64,000 bases of DNA. Origin: Cyanobacterium stanieri PCC 7202 (GTDB lineage: Bacteria; Cyanobacteriota; Cyanobacteriia; Cyanobacteriales; Cyanobacteriaceae). The number at the start of each line of letters is the position of its first letter. Position 1 is the first letter of the stretch. The notes under the pieces were generated by a model. It ran no database searches. It was not told the origin of the DNA and was given only the letters and a program-made list of their open reading frames with translations. The DNA is taken from the NCBI GenBank assembly GCA_000317655.1, contig CP003940.1:930001-994000 (forward strand). The letters run 5' to 3'. A program made the translations under genes and the position numbers. Shown piece after piece: positions 35,538-45,720 of this stretch.

Positions 35538-36392
35538 TTATTTACTGAAATTAATTATAAAATTTTGACCGTCTAATTGCCCATTGGCCATTAAATTATT
35601 AATAGAATTATTCGCTCCATATTCTAATTTTAATAATCCATTGGCATCCGCCATACCCGAGGAATTCAGTTGAATATTTATGTTGTAGGCATCTTGATGG
35701 TTAACACTGCCACGAAAGTTAACAATTCTCTCATCTTGTAAAGAAACTCCGATGGTTGCTTGGTTATTTTCATCAATTTGTACCATCATGGAGGTTATAT
35801 TTTCATTCTCTCGTCCTTGGAGACTAAAAATTCCTCGCCCCTGTTGTTGGTAAAAGGGAATATAGTCTGACGAACTATTTTGTTCAGAATTGGTGTTTTC
35901 ATCGGTGGCATAAAAACGGATGGCGAAGGGTTGAAAGTCTAACAAACCAGTGCCTTCTAAGGATTTTAATTGCCCGTTTTCATATTGCATTACTAATGTT
36001 CCTTCTGCGTCTGCCATTCCAGAGTTGGTAAGGGAGGTAATGATGGTATAGTCGTTTTCTAATTCTGCATTCCCTGCAAATTCAAGGGTACGATTATCCG
36101 CTAGGGTGATGGTAATTTCACTGCTATCAGCACTTGTCATGGTAAATGTCGCCGCAATGATTTCTATGGTGTCTCGGTTTTCTAGTTCAAAGTCTCCTTG
36201 TCCTGACGTTTCAAGACTGAGGTTAGAATAATCATTTATGGAGTTTTCTTGATGGCTGGTTTCCTCGCTGATTTCTGAGGCAGAGGTAATATTTTCCTCC
36301 ACTAAATTAGTGGCTTGATTGATGTTGTTTTCTAAGTCACAGGCGGGAATGAATAAAAGTGTACTGAGGATCAATAAAAATGGATATTTCAT
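35538..36392 (-). CDS. Putative lipoprotein with internal duplication
   Basis: This 284-residue protein has an N-terminal signal and lipobox-like ending (LLFIPAC, Cys18). An acidic Ser/Thr/Glu linker follows, then two homologous beta-rich repeats of about 80 residues. Both contain NSGMADAxG or SSGMADANG: ITSLTNSGMADAEGTLVMQY and IQLNSSGMADANGLLKLEY. Envelope lipoproteins of this kind often bind polysaccharide or metal, but no function is evident. It lies 4 bp downstream of lpxB, so probably one operon. Confidence 0.75.
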   Translation of the reverse strand: MKYPFLLILSTLLFIPACDLENNINQATNLVEENITSASEISEETSHQENSINDYSNLSLETSGQGDFELENRDTIEIIAATFTMTSADSSEITITLADNRTLEFAGNAELENDYTIITSLTNSGMADAEGTLVMQYENGQLKSLEGTGLLDFQPFAIRFYATDENTNSEQNSSSDYIPFYQQQGRGIFSLQGRENENITSMMVQIDENNQATIGVSLQDERIVNFRGSVNHQDAYNINIQLNSSGMADANGLLKLEYGANNSINNLMANGQLDGQNFIINFSK

Positions 36393-36396
36393 GGTT

Positions 36397-37569
36397 TTAT
36401 AGTTGAACTATGTTTATAATTTCTTGGGCGGCTTTTTCACTGGCAGAGATACCTGGATTACCGTTATTTAGGCTGTCAATCATTCTTTGATAATTGGTTT
36501 GGGTAAGTTCTTGGCGATCGCCATTAAGAATTAAATCAAGGGATTCGGAGACAATATTATCAACGGTTGCCTCTTCTTGTAATAATTCGGGAACAATATC
36601 CTCCATCAAAATTAAATTAGCCATGGACATATAGGGAATAGAGAAATTTAAAAATTTTCGTCCTACCCAAATGGTAAACGGATTTACTTTATAAATCACC
36701 ACTTGAGGAATTTTTAACAAGGCTAGTTCTAAATTAACTGTCCCTGATTTACTAATAGCCAAGTCAAGGGCGGGAAACAAATCGATACTATTGCCCTCAT
36801 AGAGGGTAATATCAAGACCAGATTTATGGATCATCGACTCAATTTGAGTACGGTATTTGGGTAAAGAAACAGGTAAAAAGAATTTGACATTGTCCAATTT
36901 TTGTGTGATTTTTTGAGCCGATTCCAACATCACAGGCAAAAGATACTTTAACTCTTGTTTCCTCGAAGCAGGAATAAGGGCGATCGCCCTTTGGTCAGAT
37001 CCAAGCCCTAAGCGATTCCTAGCCTCATCTCGGCTAAGGGGGTTATCAAACTTCTCCAACAAAGGATGACCTACATAGGTACTAGAAACCCCCTTCTCTT
37101 GATAAAAACGAGCCTCTTGGGGAAAAATCGCCAATAGCCTATCAGTTACATTGACCAACTGATTAACATTTTGTTCCATGGGAGTCCATACCCAAAACTG
37201 TGGTGCAATGTACCAAATAATAGGAATATCAGGAAAATTTTGCTTCAGAAAAGAACCAATACTCAAATTAGGCCCCAAATAATCAATTAACACCACCACA
37301 TCAGGCAAATTTTCTCGCAAATACTTTTTTGCCCGACGTTGTACCCTCCAAGTAGGAATAATAAAAGGTAAAGACTCCAACAAACCCACCGAACCGATGG
37401 CAGTGGTATCCGCAATCAAATTCACCCCTGCAGTGACCATTTTTTGTCCCCCCAAACCACTGATTTCCATCTCCATATCCAAAGACTTACCCAAACGCCA
37501 CAAAGACTCCACCAAAATTGATCCCTGTAAATCCCCCGACACTTCCCCAGTACTAACAAATATACGCAT
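36397..37569 (-). CDS. lpxB: Lipid-A-disaccharide synthase
   Basis: This protein of about 390 residues is a GT19 glycosyltransferase that joins UDP-diacylglucosamine to lipid X in lipid A synthesis. Visible signatures are the N-terminal MRIFVSTGEVSGDLQGSILV, IDYLGPNLSIGSFLKQ, IWYIAPQFWVW, FVGHP-type YVGHPLL and the C-terminal KSGTVNLELALLKIPQVV. ATG 37569 is chosen over the upstream GTG at 37575. It is followed at once by the lipoprotein gene. Confidence 0.93.
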   Translation of the reverse strand: MRIFVSTGEVSGDLQGSILVESLWRLGKSLDMEMEISGLGGQKMVTAGVNLIADTTAIGSVGLLESLPFIIPTWRVQRRAKKYLRENLPDVVVLIDYLGPNLSIGSFLKQNFPDIPIIWYIAPQFWVWTPMEQNVNQLVNVTDRLLAIFPQEARFYQEKGVSSTYVGHPLLEKFDNPLSRDEARNRLGLGSDQRAIALIPASRKQELKYLLPVMLESAQKITQKLDNVKFFLPVSLPKYRTQIESMIHKSGLDITLYEGNSIDLFPALDLAISKSGTVNLELALLKIPQVVIYKVNPFTIWVGRKFLNFSIPYMSMANLILMEDIVPELLQEEATVDNIVSESLDLILNGDRQELTQTNYQRMIDSLNNGNPGISASEKAAQEIINIVQL

Positions 37570-37690
37570 AATCACAAAAATCCTAAAACACCATTGATTT
37601 TACTTACCCATTATCCATTATCAATTCTCAATTCTCAATTGTTTGTTTGTGATATAATTGGAGGTTGCAGTTTCAAAAATATTAGGAAAA

Positions 37691-37960
37691 ATGAGTTTAA
37701 CCCAAGACAAAAAACAAGAGATCATCAGTCAATATCAAGTACACGAAACAGACACAGGATCTTCTGATTTACAGGTAGCCCTTTTAACTGCCAGAATCAC
37801 CCAACTAACCGAACACTTAAAAGTAAATAAAAAAGATCATTCTTCCCGTCGTGGTCTTTTAAAAATTATCGGTAAACGTAAACGTTTGTTAGGATATATC
37901 AAAAGAAAAAATCCCCAAGGATACCAAGAATTAATCAAAAAACTCGGTATTCGTGGTTAA
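37691..37960 (+). CDS. rpsO: 30S ribosomal protein S15
   Basis: This 89-residue protein matches S15 closely ([53 protein letters not shown]). The frame continues upstream to 37658, but ATG 37691 gives exactly the standard length and has GGAAAA before it. S15 binds 16S rRNA and usually autoregulates its own mRNA. It is followed closely by the PAM68 gene. Confidence 0.98.
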   Translation: MSLTQDKKQEIISQYQVHETDTGSSDLQVALLTARITQLTEHLKVNKKDHSSRRGLLKIIGKRKRLLGYIKRKNPQGYQELIKKLGIRG

Positions 37961-37991
37961 AACATAGGAATCAAAGAGAAATATATTAATT

Positions 37992-38492
37992 ATGCCATCT
38001 CCTTCAGAAAGAAAACCATTACCCTTTGAGCCAAAAAGCAAAAAAGAAAAAGTAGAAAAAAAACCTCCTACTAATAGCAAACCTGATAACAGTAGCAAAC
38101 CTACCCAAGAAACTGTCAAAAGGAACAAAAAGCAAGAAGCATCTTTGAGGGAAATTCCTGAAGAAGTAAGTAAAAGAATGGTTCGGAGAATGGCTCTTTT
38201 TAGTGGTATTCCCACTGGATTGGGTATATCTTCCTTTTTTGTTTTCTATTTAATTGTTAGCCAAGAGTGGTTCAAGATACCTAATACTGCCGTTTTATTA
38301 GTAAGTTTGGGCTTATTTGGGTTAGGTGTGTTAGGTTTAAGTTATGGCATTTTCTCCACTTCATGGGATGAGGGGAGGGCTGGTAGTTGGTTGGGAACTG
38401 AAGAGTTTTCCACTAATGTAGGTAGAATGCTATCTGCTTGGCGCACTGCCAGAAAAGAAGCCAAGGAAGCCAAAAATAAATTAAAAAACTGA
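37992..38492 (+). CDS. PAM68-family photosystem II assembly factor
   Basis: This 166-residue membrane protein has an N-terminal Lys/Pro-rich tail (about 1-55). Two transmembrane helices follow (about 70-90 and 98-120), then a conserved GRAGSWLGTEEFSTNVGRML and a charged C-terminus. The family (DUF3464; PAM68 in plants, Sll0933 in Synechocystis) helps assemble early photosystem II intermediates with YCF48. The position just after rpsO is, as I recall, conserved in cyanobacteria. Confidence 0.88.
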   Translation: MPSPSERKPLPFEPKSKKEKVEKKPPTNSKPDNSSKPTQETVKRNKKQEASLREIPEEVSKRMVRRMALFSGIPTGLGISSFFVFYLIVSQEWFKIPNTAVLLVSLGLFGLGVLGLSYGIFSTSWDEGRAGSWLGTEEFSTNVGRMLSAWRTARKEAKEAKNKLKN

Positions 38493-38541
38493 GCAATGAT
38501 TTCATTGACAGTTGATAATGAAATAAATAGGTATATTAATT

Positions 38542-39600
38542 ATGATCGTTGTAATGAAAGTGGGCACTCCTGAGCCTGAAATTACCCGCGTCAGCGAGGA
38601 ATTAGGTTCGTGGGGTTTAACACCTGAAAAAATTGTCGGACAAACTAAGGTGATTATCGGTTTGGTAGGTGAAACCGCATCCCTAAATCGTGAACAGATT
38701 CAGGAAATTAGTCCTTGGATTGAAAGTGTATTAAGGGTTGAAAAACCTTTCAAACGTGCTAGTTTAGAATACCGTCATGGTCAAGCTAGTGAGGTGGTTG
38801 TTTCTACTCCTAATGGTGATGTGGCTATCGGTAGGGATAATCCTATCGCCATAGTAGCAGGGCCTTGCTCGGTAGAAAATGAAGAGATGATCGTGGAAAC
38901 GGCGATGCGAGTCAAGGCGGCGGGAGCTAAGTTTTTACGGGGTGGTGCATACAAGCCTCGAACTTCTCCTTATGCGTTTCAAGGTCATGGTGAAAGTGCT
39001 TTAGAACTATTGGCAGCGGCAAGGAATGCTAGTGGTTTGGGTATTATCACTGAAGTTATGGATACTGCCGATATGGAAGTTATTGGTGAGTATGCAGATG
39101 TTTTACAGATTGGGGCGAGAAATATGCAGAATTTCTCTCTTCTCAAAAAAGTAGGTAATCAATCTAAGCCCGTACTCTTGAAAAGGGGTATGTCTGCCAC
39201 CATTGATGAGTGGTTAATGGCGGCGGAGTACATTTTGGCGGCTGGTAATCCGAATGTGATTTTGTGTGAGCGTGGTATTCGTACTTTCGATCGCGCCTAT
39301 GCCCGTAATGTATTAGATTTGTCTGTGTTACCTGTACTCAAAACTTTGACTCACTTACCTATTATGATTGATCCTAGTCATGGAACTGGTAAGTCTGAGT
39401 ATGTTCCTGCTATGGCTAAGGCTGCGATCGCCGCAGGTACAGATTCTTTAATGATTGAAGTACATCCCAACCCCGCCAAGGCTTTATCCGATGGACCTCA
39501 ATCTTTGACCCCTGATGCTTTCGATGCTTTGGTTAAAGAATTGAGTGTTTTTGGCAAAACCGTAGGACGTTGGGAAGAGCCAGTTCCTGCCCTCGCTTAG
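38542..39600 (+). CDS. aroF: 3-deoxy-7-phosphoheptulonate (DAHP) synthase, AroF type
   Basis: This 352-residue first enzyme of the shikimate pathway condenses phosphoenolpyruvate with erythrose-4-phosphate. The N-terminal 70 residues form a ferredoxin-like regulatory domain ([20 protein letters not shown]). The type I beta barrel contains [47 protein letters not shown] and the metal-binding [11 protein letters not shown]. An intrinsic terminator follows. Confidence 0.95.
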   Translation: MIVVMKVGTPEPEITRVSEELGSWGLTPEKIVGQTKVIIGLVGETASLNREQIQEISPWIESVLRVEKPFKRASLEYRHGQASEVVVSTPNGDVAIGRDNPIAIVAGPCSVENEEMIVETAMRVKAAGAKFLRGGAYKPRTSPYAFQGHGESALELLAAARNASGLGIITEVMDTADMEVIGEYADVLQIGARNMQNFSLLKKVGNQSKPVLLKRGMSATIDEWLMAAEYILAAGNPNVILCERGIRTFDRAYARNVLDLSVLPVLKTLTHLPIMIDPSHGTGKSEYVPAMAKAAIAAGTDSLMIEVHPNPAKALSDGPQSLTPDAFDALVKELSVFGKTVGRWEEPVPALA

Positions 39601-39623
39601 GTTCTATATTTCCTCGTTAATAA

Positions 39624-39652
39624 AAATTTCCCTCTCGGGGGAAATTTTTTTT
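39624..39652 (+). terminator. Intrinsic terminator of aroF
   Basis: AAATTTCCC (39624-39632) with loop TCTCGG and GGGAAATTT (39639-39647), followed by eight T residues overlapping the stem end. Confidence 0.85.
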
Positions 39653-39716
39653 ATCTTTTTTGCTTCGTTTACCACAGCGTAAAGTAAAATTTGGTGTTGT
39701 TGAATTAAATTTATCT

Positions 39717-40796
39717 ATGTCACGCCCTGTATTGTATTGTGCGATCACGAATCATGGTTTTGGTCACTGTGTGCGCATGGCTTCGGTTGCCGCTGCGGTA
39801 CAAAAGATGAATCCCGAAATTTTGTTGGTAATGGTGACAACAGCACCCCGTTGGCTTTTGGAGTCATACATTGATGGGGATTTTATTTATCGTCCTCGGG
39901 CGTTTGATATTGGGGTAATTCAGCACGATAGTATTCAGATGGATTTAGGGGCAACCCTTGCCAAGATGAGTGATTTTCGCCATCGTCAGGAGCAAATTGT
40001 GGCAGGGGAGGTAGAATTTATTAATCTTAATCGGGTGTCTCTTATTTTTGCGGATATTCCTGCTATGGTGACAGAAGTTGCTCATCGGGCAGGGATTCCC
40101 TGTTGGATGATGAGTAATTTTGGTTGGGATTTTATTTATCGTCCTTGGGGTGATGATTTTAGATCTTTGGTATCATGGTTGGAATCTTGTTATGGTAAGT
40201 GCGATCGTCTCTTTCGCCTTCCCATGCACGAAGAAATGAATAGTTTTAAGAATAAAAAAGATGTAGGATTAACAGGGGGTAATCCTCGTTATCAAGCATC
40301 AGAATTAAGAAACAAATTTGAGATAGAGAAGCCAAAAGAAAAAACCATTTTACTAACCTTTGGAGGACTGGGGTTAAACTCTATTCCCTATCACAATTTA
40401 AATTTATTTCCTGATCATCAGTTTATTTCTTTTGATCACAATGCCCCTGAATTACCTAATTTATTAAAAATTACAGATACCTATTTTCGTCCAGTGGACT
40501 TTATGCCCCTATGTGGCAAAATCATCTCTAAACCGGGTTACAGTACCTTTGCAGAAGCAATGCGCTTGGATGTACCATTAATCGTTTTAGACCGTCAAGG
40601 ATTCGCCGAGACACCTTTATTAATGGAAGGTTTAAAGGAATATAGTTATCATAAAATTATTAATAACAAACAGTTTTTTGAGTCTGAATGGAACTTTTTA
40701 AAAGAGGAACTTAATTCACCTTGTAGCTCCAATAAATTAGATAAAAATGGTACTGAAATTATAGCAGAACAAATTATTAATCAGTTAAAAAAATAA
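39717..40796 (+). CDS. Glycosyltransferase, GT28-like
   Basis: This protein of about 359 residues has the N-terminal HGFGHCVRMASVAAAVQKM typical of GT-B enzymes. A C-terminal substrate-binding region follows: TFGGLG, DFMPLCGKIISKPGYSTFAEAM, plus ETPLLMEG. This resembles the UDP-sugar binding half of MurG, MGDG synthases and other GT28 enzymes. The donor and acceptor are unknown. The extended frame starting at TTG 39660 lacks support, so ATG 39717 (MSRPVLYC) is used. It lies after the aroF terminator and is probably transcribed alone. Confidence 0.75.
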   Translation: MSRPVLYCAITNHGFGHCVRMASVAAAVQKMNPEILLVMVTTAPRWLLESYIDGDFIYRPRAFDIGVIQHDSIQMDLGATLAKMSDFRHRQEQIVAGEVEFINLNRVSLIFADIPAMVTEVAHRAGIPCWMMSNFGWDFIYRPWGDDFRSLVSWLESCYGKCDRLFRLPMHEEMNSFKNKKDVGLTGGNPRYQASELRNKFEIEKPKEKTILLTFGGLGLNSIPYHNLNLFPDHQFISFDHNAPELPNLLKITDTYFRPVDFMPLCGKIISKPGYSTFAEAMRLDVPLIVLDRQGFAETPLLMEGLKEYSYHKIINNKQFFESEWNFLKEELNSPCSSNKLDKNGTEIIAEQIINQLKK

Positions 40797-40929
40797 GACT
40801 ATAAATAGTATTATTTATCAATGTATATTTTAAAAGAATGTGTAAAAAAATATATTATTATTATGATATTTTCTATTTAAAAAGAGTTATAATAAAACTA
40901 TCAATACTCCTACTAAACAGAGGTGGAAA

Positions 40930-41298
40930 ATGAAATCCTTAAGAGTTTTATTACTGTCTGTGATTCCGCTTCTAACCATTAATGCTTCGGTAAAAGCAGA
41001 GGTGGCAGAAATTCGTAATCCCTCATGGCAACTTGTACCTAACTCCATAGGTGCAGAAGTATATGTAAATACCAATGGCTTAATAAGAAATGGTAATCTT
41101 GTAACTTACGATATTATTAACGATGATGCTAGTTATACAAGACTTCAAGCCAATTGTACAACCAATCAGTATAGATCATTAAGACAAGGAGATTTTGTCT
41201 CTGCTAGTCGTGTCTCGTTTGTGAGTACCAATTCTCCTTGGAATAGAGCATCAAAATCTTTAGATTATTCTCTCATTAATTTTGTTTGTTCAAGATAA
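40930..41298 (+). CDS. Small secreted protein of unknown function
   Basis: This 122-residue protein has a clear Sec signal peptide (MKSLRVLLLSVIPLLTINAS, cleavage near VKA-E). The mature part is about 98 residues with two Cys (NCTTN, FVCSR) that could form a disulfide. GAEVYVNTNGLIRNGNLVTY is a beta-rich segment. No family is recognised. AGAGGTGG precedes the ATG. The preceding 130 bp is extremely AT-rich and looks promoter-like. Confidence 0.65.
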   Translation: MKSLRVLLLSVIPLLTINASVKAEVAEIRNPSWQLVPNSIGAEVYVNTNGLIRNGNLVTYDIINDDASYTRLQANCTTNQYRSLRQGDFVSASRVSFVSTNSPWNRASKSLDYSLINFVCSR

Positions 41299-41431
41299 TT
41301 TTAACGAAGATTTATATTGATGGGATATATTTAAATTCACAAAAAAATTTCGTATCTACTATGGTTATTTCAAGAAGTAGATACGACCATAACATTAGTC
41401 ATTAATCCTAGAAAATTAAAGTCTTCAAAAG

Positions 41432-42259
41432 TTATAAATTTAAGGTAATTTCTTCAACTTGTCCTAATTGTCCAATTTGTTTAGGGGTTTCTTCATTAAC
41501 ACTAATTAATAAACCTCCTGCATTACCTGCCCTAATGGTAAATTCTCTTTTGGCAACCCATTCTCTCTCCGTACCTTTAGTCAAAATTCCCTCAAATTCT
41601 GTATCACCATCAATAATAACCCTCACCCAAGAATCATCTTGGGCTTTGAGATTAACTTTTAATTGTTCTGGATGACTGATATTTTCTTCTACAACTGGAA
41701 TAGTAGAATTTTCTGTTTCATTTTGAGATGGAGTTTGAGGATTATCAGTTATGGTAGATTCTTCTGATTGACTATTAAGATTCTGATTTTCTATAGAATC
41801 CTGAGTCGTAAAAGGTGTTGGTTGCAACATCTCATTAAGACTTTTTACGGAGAAAAATAAAAGAGCTATATAGATTATATATAAGTATTTACTGTTAAAA
41901 TTAATATTAAGATTGAGAGGATTAATAATACTTTTATAAGAAGATTTATTTTTATATTTTTTGTTCTTTTTGATAGGAAAATTATCAATATTTTCCTCAA
42001 TATTTATTTCTAAAAAATCAGAATATTTTTTTAATAATTCCTTAATGAATACAGGTTCAGGCAATCGGTATAAATCAGCATTTTCGATCGCCCTTAAGAC
42101 ATTTTTAGTAATATGAATTTTGTTAGAAACGGATTCAATATCCCATCCTTGGGATTGTCTCTTTTCCTGCAACAAGACACTAATCCTATCCAATTCCTCT
42201 TGACGTAGTTGATTATAATCAACCTCAACGTTTTTTTGATCAGTAAAAAGTTTTAGCAT
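41432..42259 (-). CDS. RodZ-like cytoskeleton/cell-shape protein
   Basis: This 275-residue protein has an N-terminal helix-turn-helix (VLLQEKRQSQGWDIESVSNK and ALENADLYRLPEPVF-like sequence) and a charged linker with Lys-rich tract. A transmembrane segment follows (about 124-139) and an Asn/Gln/Ser-rich spacer. The C-terminal DUF4115-like domain holds WVRVIIDGDTEFEGIL and WVAKREFTIRAGNAGGLLIS. RodZ links MreB filaments to the membrane. mreB is not in the window. It lies 34 bp downstream of the pseudouridine synthase gene. Confidence 0.8.
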   Translation of the reverse strand: MLKLFTDQKNVEVDYNQLRQEELDRISVLLQEKRQSQGWDIESVSNKIHITKNVLRAIENADLYRLPEPVFIKELLKKYSDFLEINIEENIDNFPIKKNKKYKNKSSYKSIINPLNLNINFNSKYLYIIYIALLFFSVKSLNEMLQPTPFTTQDSIENQNLNSQSEESTITDNPQTPSQNETENSTIPVVEENISHPEQLKVNLKAQDDSWVRVIIDGDTEFEGILTKGTEREWVAKREFTIRAGNAGGLLISVNEETPKQIGQLGQVEEITLNL

Positions 42260-42293
42260 ATATATTATTTTTCTCGCTCATTACATATAAATA

Positions 42294-43037
42294 TTATTTT
42301 TTTCCTTTATGGGCAATTATACTCAATTTGTTCACCTCTGCAGCAGTTAAAAAACGACTTTCCCCTATCTTTAAATTTCCTAAACGGATAAAGGCGATCG
42401 CACTTCGGTGTAAACTAATAACAGGATAACCAAAAAGATCAGCAATACGTCTAATTTGACGATTTCGTCCTTCACTGAGGACAATTTCAATCAGAGTTTT
42501 AGAAACAGTCCTTTTCTTGACGACGATAGGTGCTGGTAGAGTTTGTTTTCCTTCCCACATAAAACCATCGGACCATTTTTTGATAACATCATCTGGCATA
42601 CTACCCCTAAGCCAAACTTGGTAAGTCTTCGGTAAATGGTAACGAGGATGAGTCAAACTGAGAGTAAAATCACCATCATTACTAAGAATTAAAGCCCCAG
42701 TAGAATCTCGATCCAACCTACCGACAGGATGAATACCCTGTCCCAATTGTAGCTCAGGATTTAATAAATCTAAAACAGTTTCTCTTTTTTTTGGATCATC
42801 ACAAGTAGAAATAACACCTCTAGGTTTATTCAACAAAATATAAACTAATTGGGGGCGATTTCGACGACTTAAAACTTTACCCTCCACCTCTATTTTATCC
42901 CGTGCAGGATTTGCCTTATCTCCCAAAGCGATAATATGACCATTAACCTTCACCTTTCCCGCCAAAATCATCCTTTCCGCCTCTCTGCGGGAAGCCACTC
43001 CCCACTCTCTCAAAATTTTCTGTACTCTATCAACCAT
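42294..43037 (-). CDS. RluB/RsuA-family pseudouridine synthase
   Basis: This 247-residue RNA modification enzyme has an N-terminal S4 RNA-binding domain (VQKILREWGVASRREAERMI). The catalytic domain has GRLDRDSTGALILSNDGDF, including the active Asp, and LSEGRNRQIRRIADLFGYPV. Such enzymes isomerise uridine in 23S or 16S rRNA; the RluB subgroup targets 23S U2605. The exact target needs alignment. Confidence 0.92.
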   Translation of the reverse strand: MVDRVQKILREWGVASRREAERMILAGKVKVNGHIIALGDKANPARDKIEVEGKVLSRRNRPQLVYILLNKPRGVISTCDDPKKRETVLDLLNPELQLGQGIHPVGRLDRDSTGALILSNDGDFTLSLTHPRYHLPKTYQVWLRGSMPDDVIKKWSDGFMWEGKQTLPAPIVVKKRTVSKTLIEIVLSEGRNRQIRRIADLFGYPVISLHRSAIAFIRLGNLKIGESRFLTAAEVNKLSIIAHKGKK

Positions 43038-43222
43038 TAATAAATTAAAAATACCCTTATTTAATTATTAATTATAATGCCTTGAATTAATTTGCTCGAT
43101 GGGTAATTTCCAGAAAATTTAACTACCATTGCCTATTCCCTGCCTTCACGACTCCACTTTTTCATCAGCCCCTAAATACTCCCTTCATTGTAAACTGTTC
43201 ATTGGTCATCCTTAAAATTTCT

Positions 43223-43933
43223 ATGAACAGTAAAAAAAAATCAGAAATAATTGCCCGTTTCCTAACCCCTGCCATTAAATTTTGGATTCGTAATCAAGTA
43301 GAATCCATCACTCAATTAGAGGTTGAAATAGATGCAGGAGATAAACAAATTTTATCGGGTAAAATTAACCAAGTATACCTAAGTGCAAACGAGGCAAATT
43401 ATCAGGGAATATTTATTAACCAAGCCTCTGTTAGTACCGAAGATATAGCAGTTAACTTGGGTGGTATTTTACGGGGAAAACCACTCAAACTATTACATCC
43501 AATTTTTGTATCAGGAGATATAGTTATCACCGCCCAAGAGTTACAAAAATCTTTAGAATCTTCTTTATTAATTCAAGGATTACAAGATGTAGTGAAATTA
43601 ATATTAGAGAATCAAAGACTAGAAAATATTTTAGAAAAATACCATATTCAGTGGAAAAATATAAATATTGAAAATCAACAAGTTACGATACAAGGAAATA
43701 TTAATAATAATTTAAAAAAAGTAAATAACACATTAAATATCACCAGCAATATTAACATTCAAGAAAAACAAAAATTACTCTTAACTGATATAAAAATAGA
43801 AGGAATCCCAGAATTAAATAACCTTACCATCAATGACTTAATTATTGACTTAGGTAATGAAGTTGCCATATCAGAATTAACCATTTCTCCTCACAAAATA
43901 CACTGCACAGGAAAAATAAAAGTTGTTAGTTAA
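43223..43933 (+). CDS. DUF2993 (LmeA-like) family protein
   Basis: This protein of about 236 residues has DUF2993 features: an N-terminal amphipathic segment (SEIIARFLTPAIKFWIRNQV) and the middle IDAGDKQILSGKINQVYLSA. No clear signal peptide is seen. The family, common in cyanobacteria, contains mycobacterial LmeA involved in lipomannan assembly, but function here is unknown. ATG 43223 is preferred over TTG 43202. It is convergent with rqcH. Confidence 0.7.
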   Translation: MNSKKKSEIIARFLTPAIKFWIRNQVESITQLEVEIDAGDKQILSGKINQVYLSANEANYQGIFINQASVSTEDIAVNLGGILRGKPLKLLHPIFVSGDIVITAQELQKSLESSLLIQGLQDVVKLILENQRLENILEKYHIQWKNINIENQQVTIQGNINNNLKKVNNTLNITSNINIQEKQKLLLTDIKIEGIPELNNLTINDLIIDLGNEVAISELTISPHKIHCTGKIKVVS

Positions 43934-43964
43934 TCAAAGACAAACAATAAAAAAATATTACTGA

Positions 43965-45701
43965 TTATGCGGTTAATGCTTCACCAGAAAAATCCAAAGA
44001 TTTACCCCAAATTACCGTTTGATTACTATAAATTACCATACCCGGTTTAGCACCCTTTGGCTTATAAACATATTTCGGTTTAGTATAAATTACGGGTACT
44101 TGATCACTTTCCCTTGCTTGACTATAATAAGCCGCAATATTAGCTGCATATTGTAAGTCTTTTTCTTCGGGAATATCTCCTGCATTTAATCTTAATAAAA
44201 CATGGGAGCCGGGGATTTCTTGGGCATGAAACCACAAGTCATAATCTGTGGCAATGCGAGAAACTAACACATCATTTTGACGGTTATTTCTTCCTACCAA
44301 AATCTCAAAATTGGAGGGAGTTTTAAAAACTCGAGGTTTAGATTCTTCGTTACCATTAGACTGTCTATATTGGTTATCTTCTATATATTTTTGAGTGATT
44401 AATTCAGCTTTTATTTCTTCTAGGGTGTTAAAGTCTTCTGAATCATTATTTTCAAGTTGTAAAACATTATTTAAAGTTTGTTGGAGATAGTTTATCTCTT
44501 CATTCACTTCTTGTAATAATGGTTTTACGGCATCTTTTGCTCTTTTTAATTTTTGATGTTTTTTATACAAAGATTGAGCATTTTGAATGGCATTTTTATC
44601 AGGAGCTAGTTCAATTTTGACTGGTTTTCCTGTGGTAAAATCATCAAGGGTAATGGATTGACTACCGATGCGCCACTGATGAAGATTTGCCATTAATAAA
44701 TCTGCTTGGGTGCGATAAATTTCGGAGTTAGCAGATTGATTGATTTTATCTTGATATTTATCGGCTTTTACTTTCAGTTTTTTGATAATATTTTTGATCT
44801 TTTGTTGTAGTTGTTGCTGGAGTTGTTGGAAGTTTTCTTGATTAATTTTTTGAGTATAATAATGGTCAATTACTTGGTGTAAGTCTTCTTTGGCTGTTTC
44901 TTCTTGTCCATGGGGAGGAAAAACGCTATAACCTGATGGGGTGGTATGGGGATAAAAGGTTTTTTGCTCGATGGTTGTCAACCATTTTTGCCATTGTTGA
45001 TAAAGACTTTCCCATTGAGATGGGGTTAGTTGATGGTTTTCGATGGGTAATGAAATATGGGCTTGAGTGATTAACTCTTTGGCAATGGTGGGGCTTACTC
45101 CTCGGTAGGCTTTAATTAGTTGTTTATCTAGTCTGCCGGGGATAAGGTTGACGGTTTCTTGCCATGAAGAAAAAGATTCTTCTATTTTGGGGGTGTTGCC
45201 TGTGAGGGGAGGGGGTAGTTGGTAGGTTTGGCTAGTTTCTACGGTGCGCACACTAGATTTGGCTGAGGTGATTTGTTTGGCAACGGTGATAATTTGTTGT
45301 TGGGCATTGGTCAAAATCACGTTGCTATATTTCCCCATCACTTCTACATAAAGATGATAGAGGGGTTTTTCGTTGGGGCGTTGGGCAAATTGAAAATCCA
45401 CCACCCTTTCCCATTCGCTGACAATATTAACCCCAATTAAAGCATAGCCACTTATAAGATGGCGTAGTTGTTCACTAAAGGTAAAGGTATCTTTTTTGCG
45501 GGGGGGAGGATTTCCTATACATATTCTGGCGGCTTGGGGATGCCAAGCAATGGTTAACCATGATTTTTTCTTGAGGCTACGTAAACAAAGGGAGATGGAG
45601 GTGCGATCGCACTGATACACCTGTTCTAAACGAGATGGTATAGATTGAGAATTGAGGGAATGGCAAATCGCCACTAAGGTTGTGTAATCAACGGGTTGCA
45701 T
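43965..45701 (-). CDS. rqcH: Rqc2-homologue RqcH (NFACT protein)
   Basis: This 578-residue ribosome quality-control factor binds stalled 50S-nascent-chain complexes and directs C-terminal alanine tailing. It contains the NFACT-N domain (MQPVDYTTLVAICHSLN, GKYSNVILTN), helix-hairpin-helix and coiled-coil middle (about 270-420), and an NFACT-R domain (FEILVGRNNRQNDVLVSR, DLWFHAQEIPGSHVLLR). The C-terminal VIYTKPKYVYKPKGAKPGMV is also typical. It is often annotated as fibronectin-binding protein. Confidence 0.93.
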   Translation of the reverse strand: MQPVDYTTLVAICHSLNSQSIPSRLEQVYQCDRTSISLCLRSLKKKSWLTIAWHPQAARICIGNPPPRKKDTFTFSEQLRHLISGYALIGVNIVSEWERVVDFQFAQRPNEKPLYHLYVEVMGKYSNVILTNAQQQIITVAKQITSAKSSVRTVETSQTYQLPPPLTGNTPKIEESFSSWQETVNLIPGRLDKQLIKAYRGVSPTIAKELITQAHISLPIENHQLTPSQWESLYQQWQKWLTTIEQKTFYPHTTPSGYSVFPPHGQEETAKEDLHQVIDHYYTQKINQENFQQLQQQLQQKIKNIIKKLKVKADKYQDKINQSANSEIYRTQADLLMANLHQWRIGSQSITLDDFTTGKPVKIELAPDKNAIQNAQSLYKKHQKLKRAKDAVKPLLQEVNEEINYLQQTLNNVLQLENNDSEDFNTLEEIKAELITQKYIEDNQYRQSNGNEESKPRVFKTPSNFEILVGRNNRQNDVLVSRIATDYDLWFHAQEIPGSHVLLRLNAGDIPEEKDLQYAANIAAYYSQARESDQVPVIYTKPKYVYKPKGAKPGMVIYSNQTVIWGKSLDFSGEALTA

Positions 45702-45720
45702 ACTAATTTTAATAAATCAA

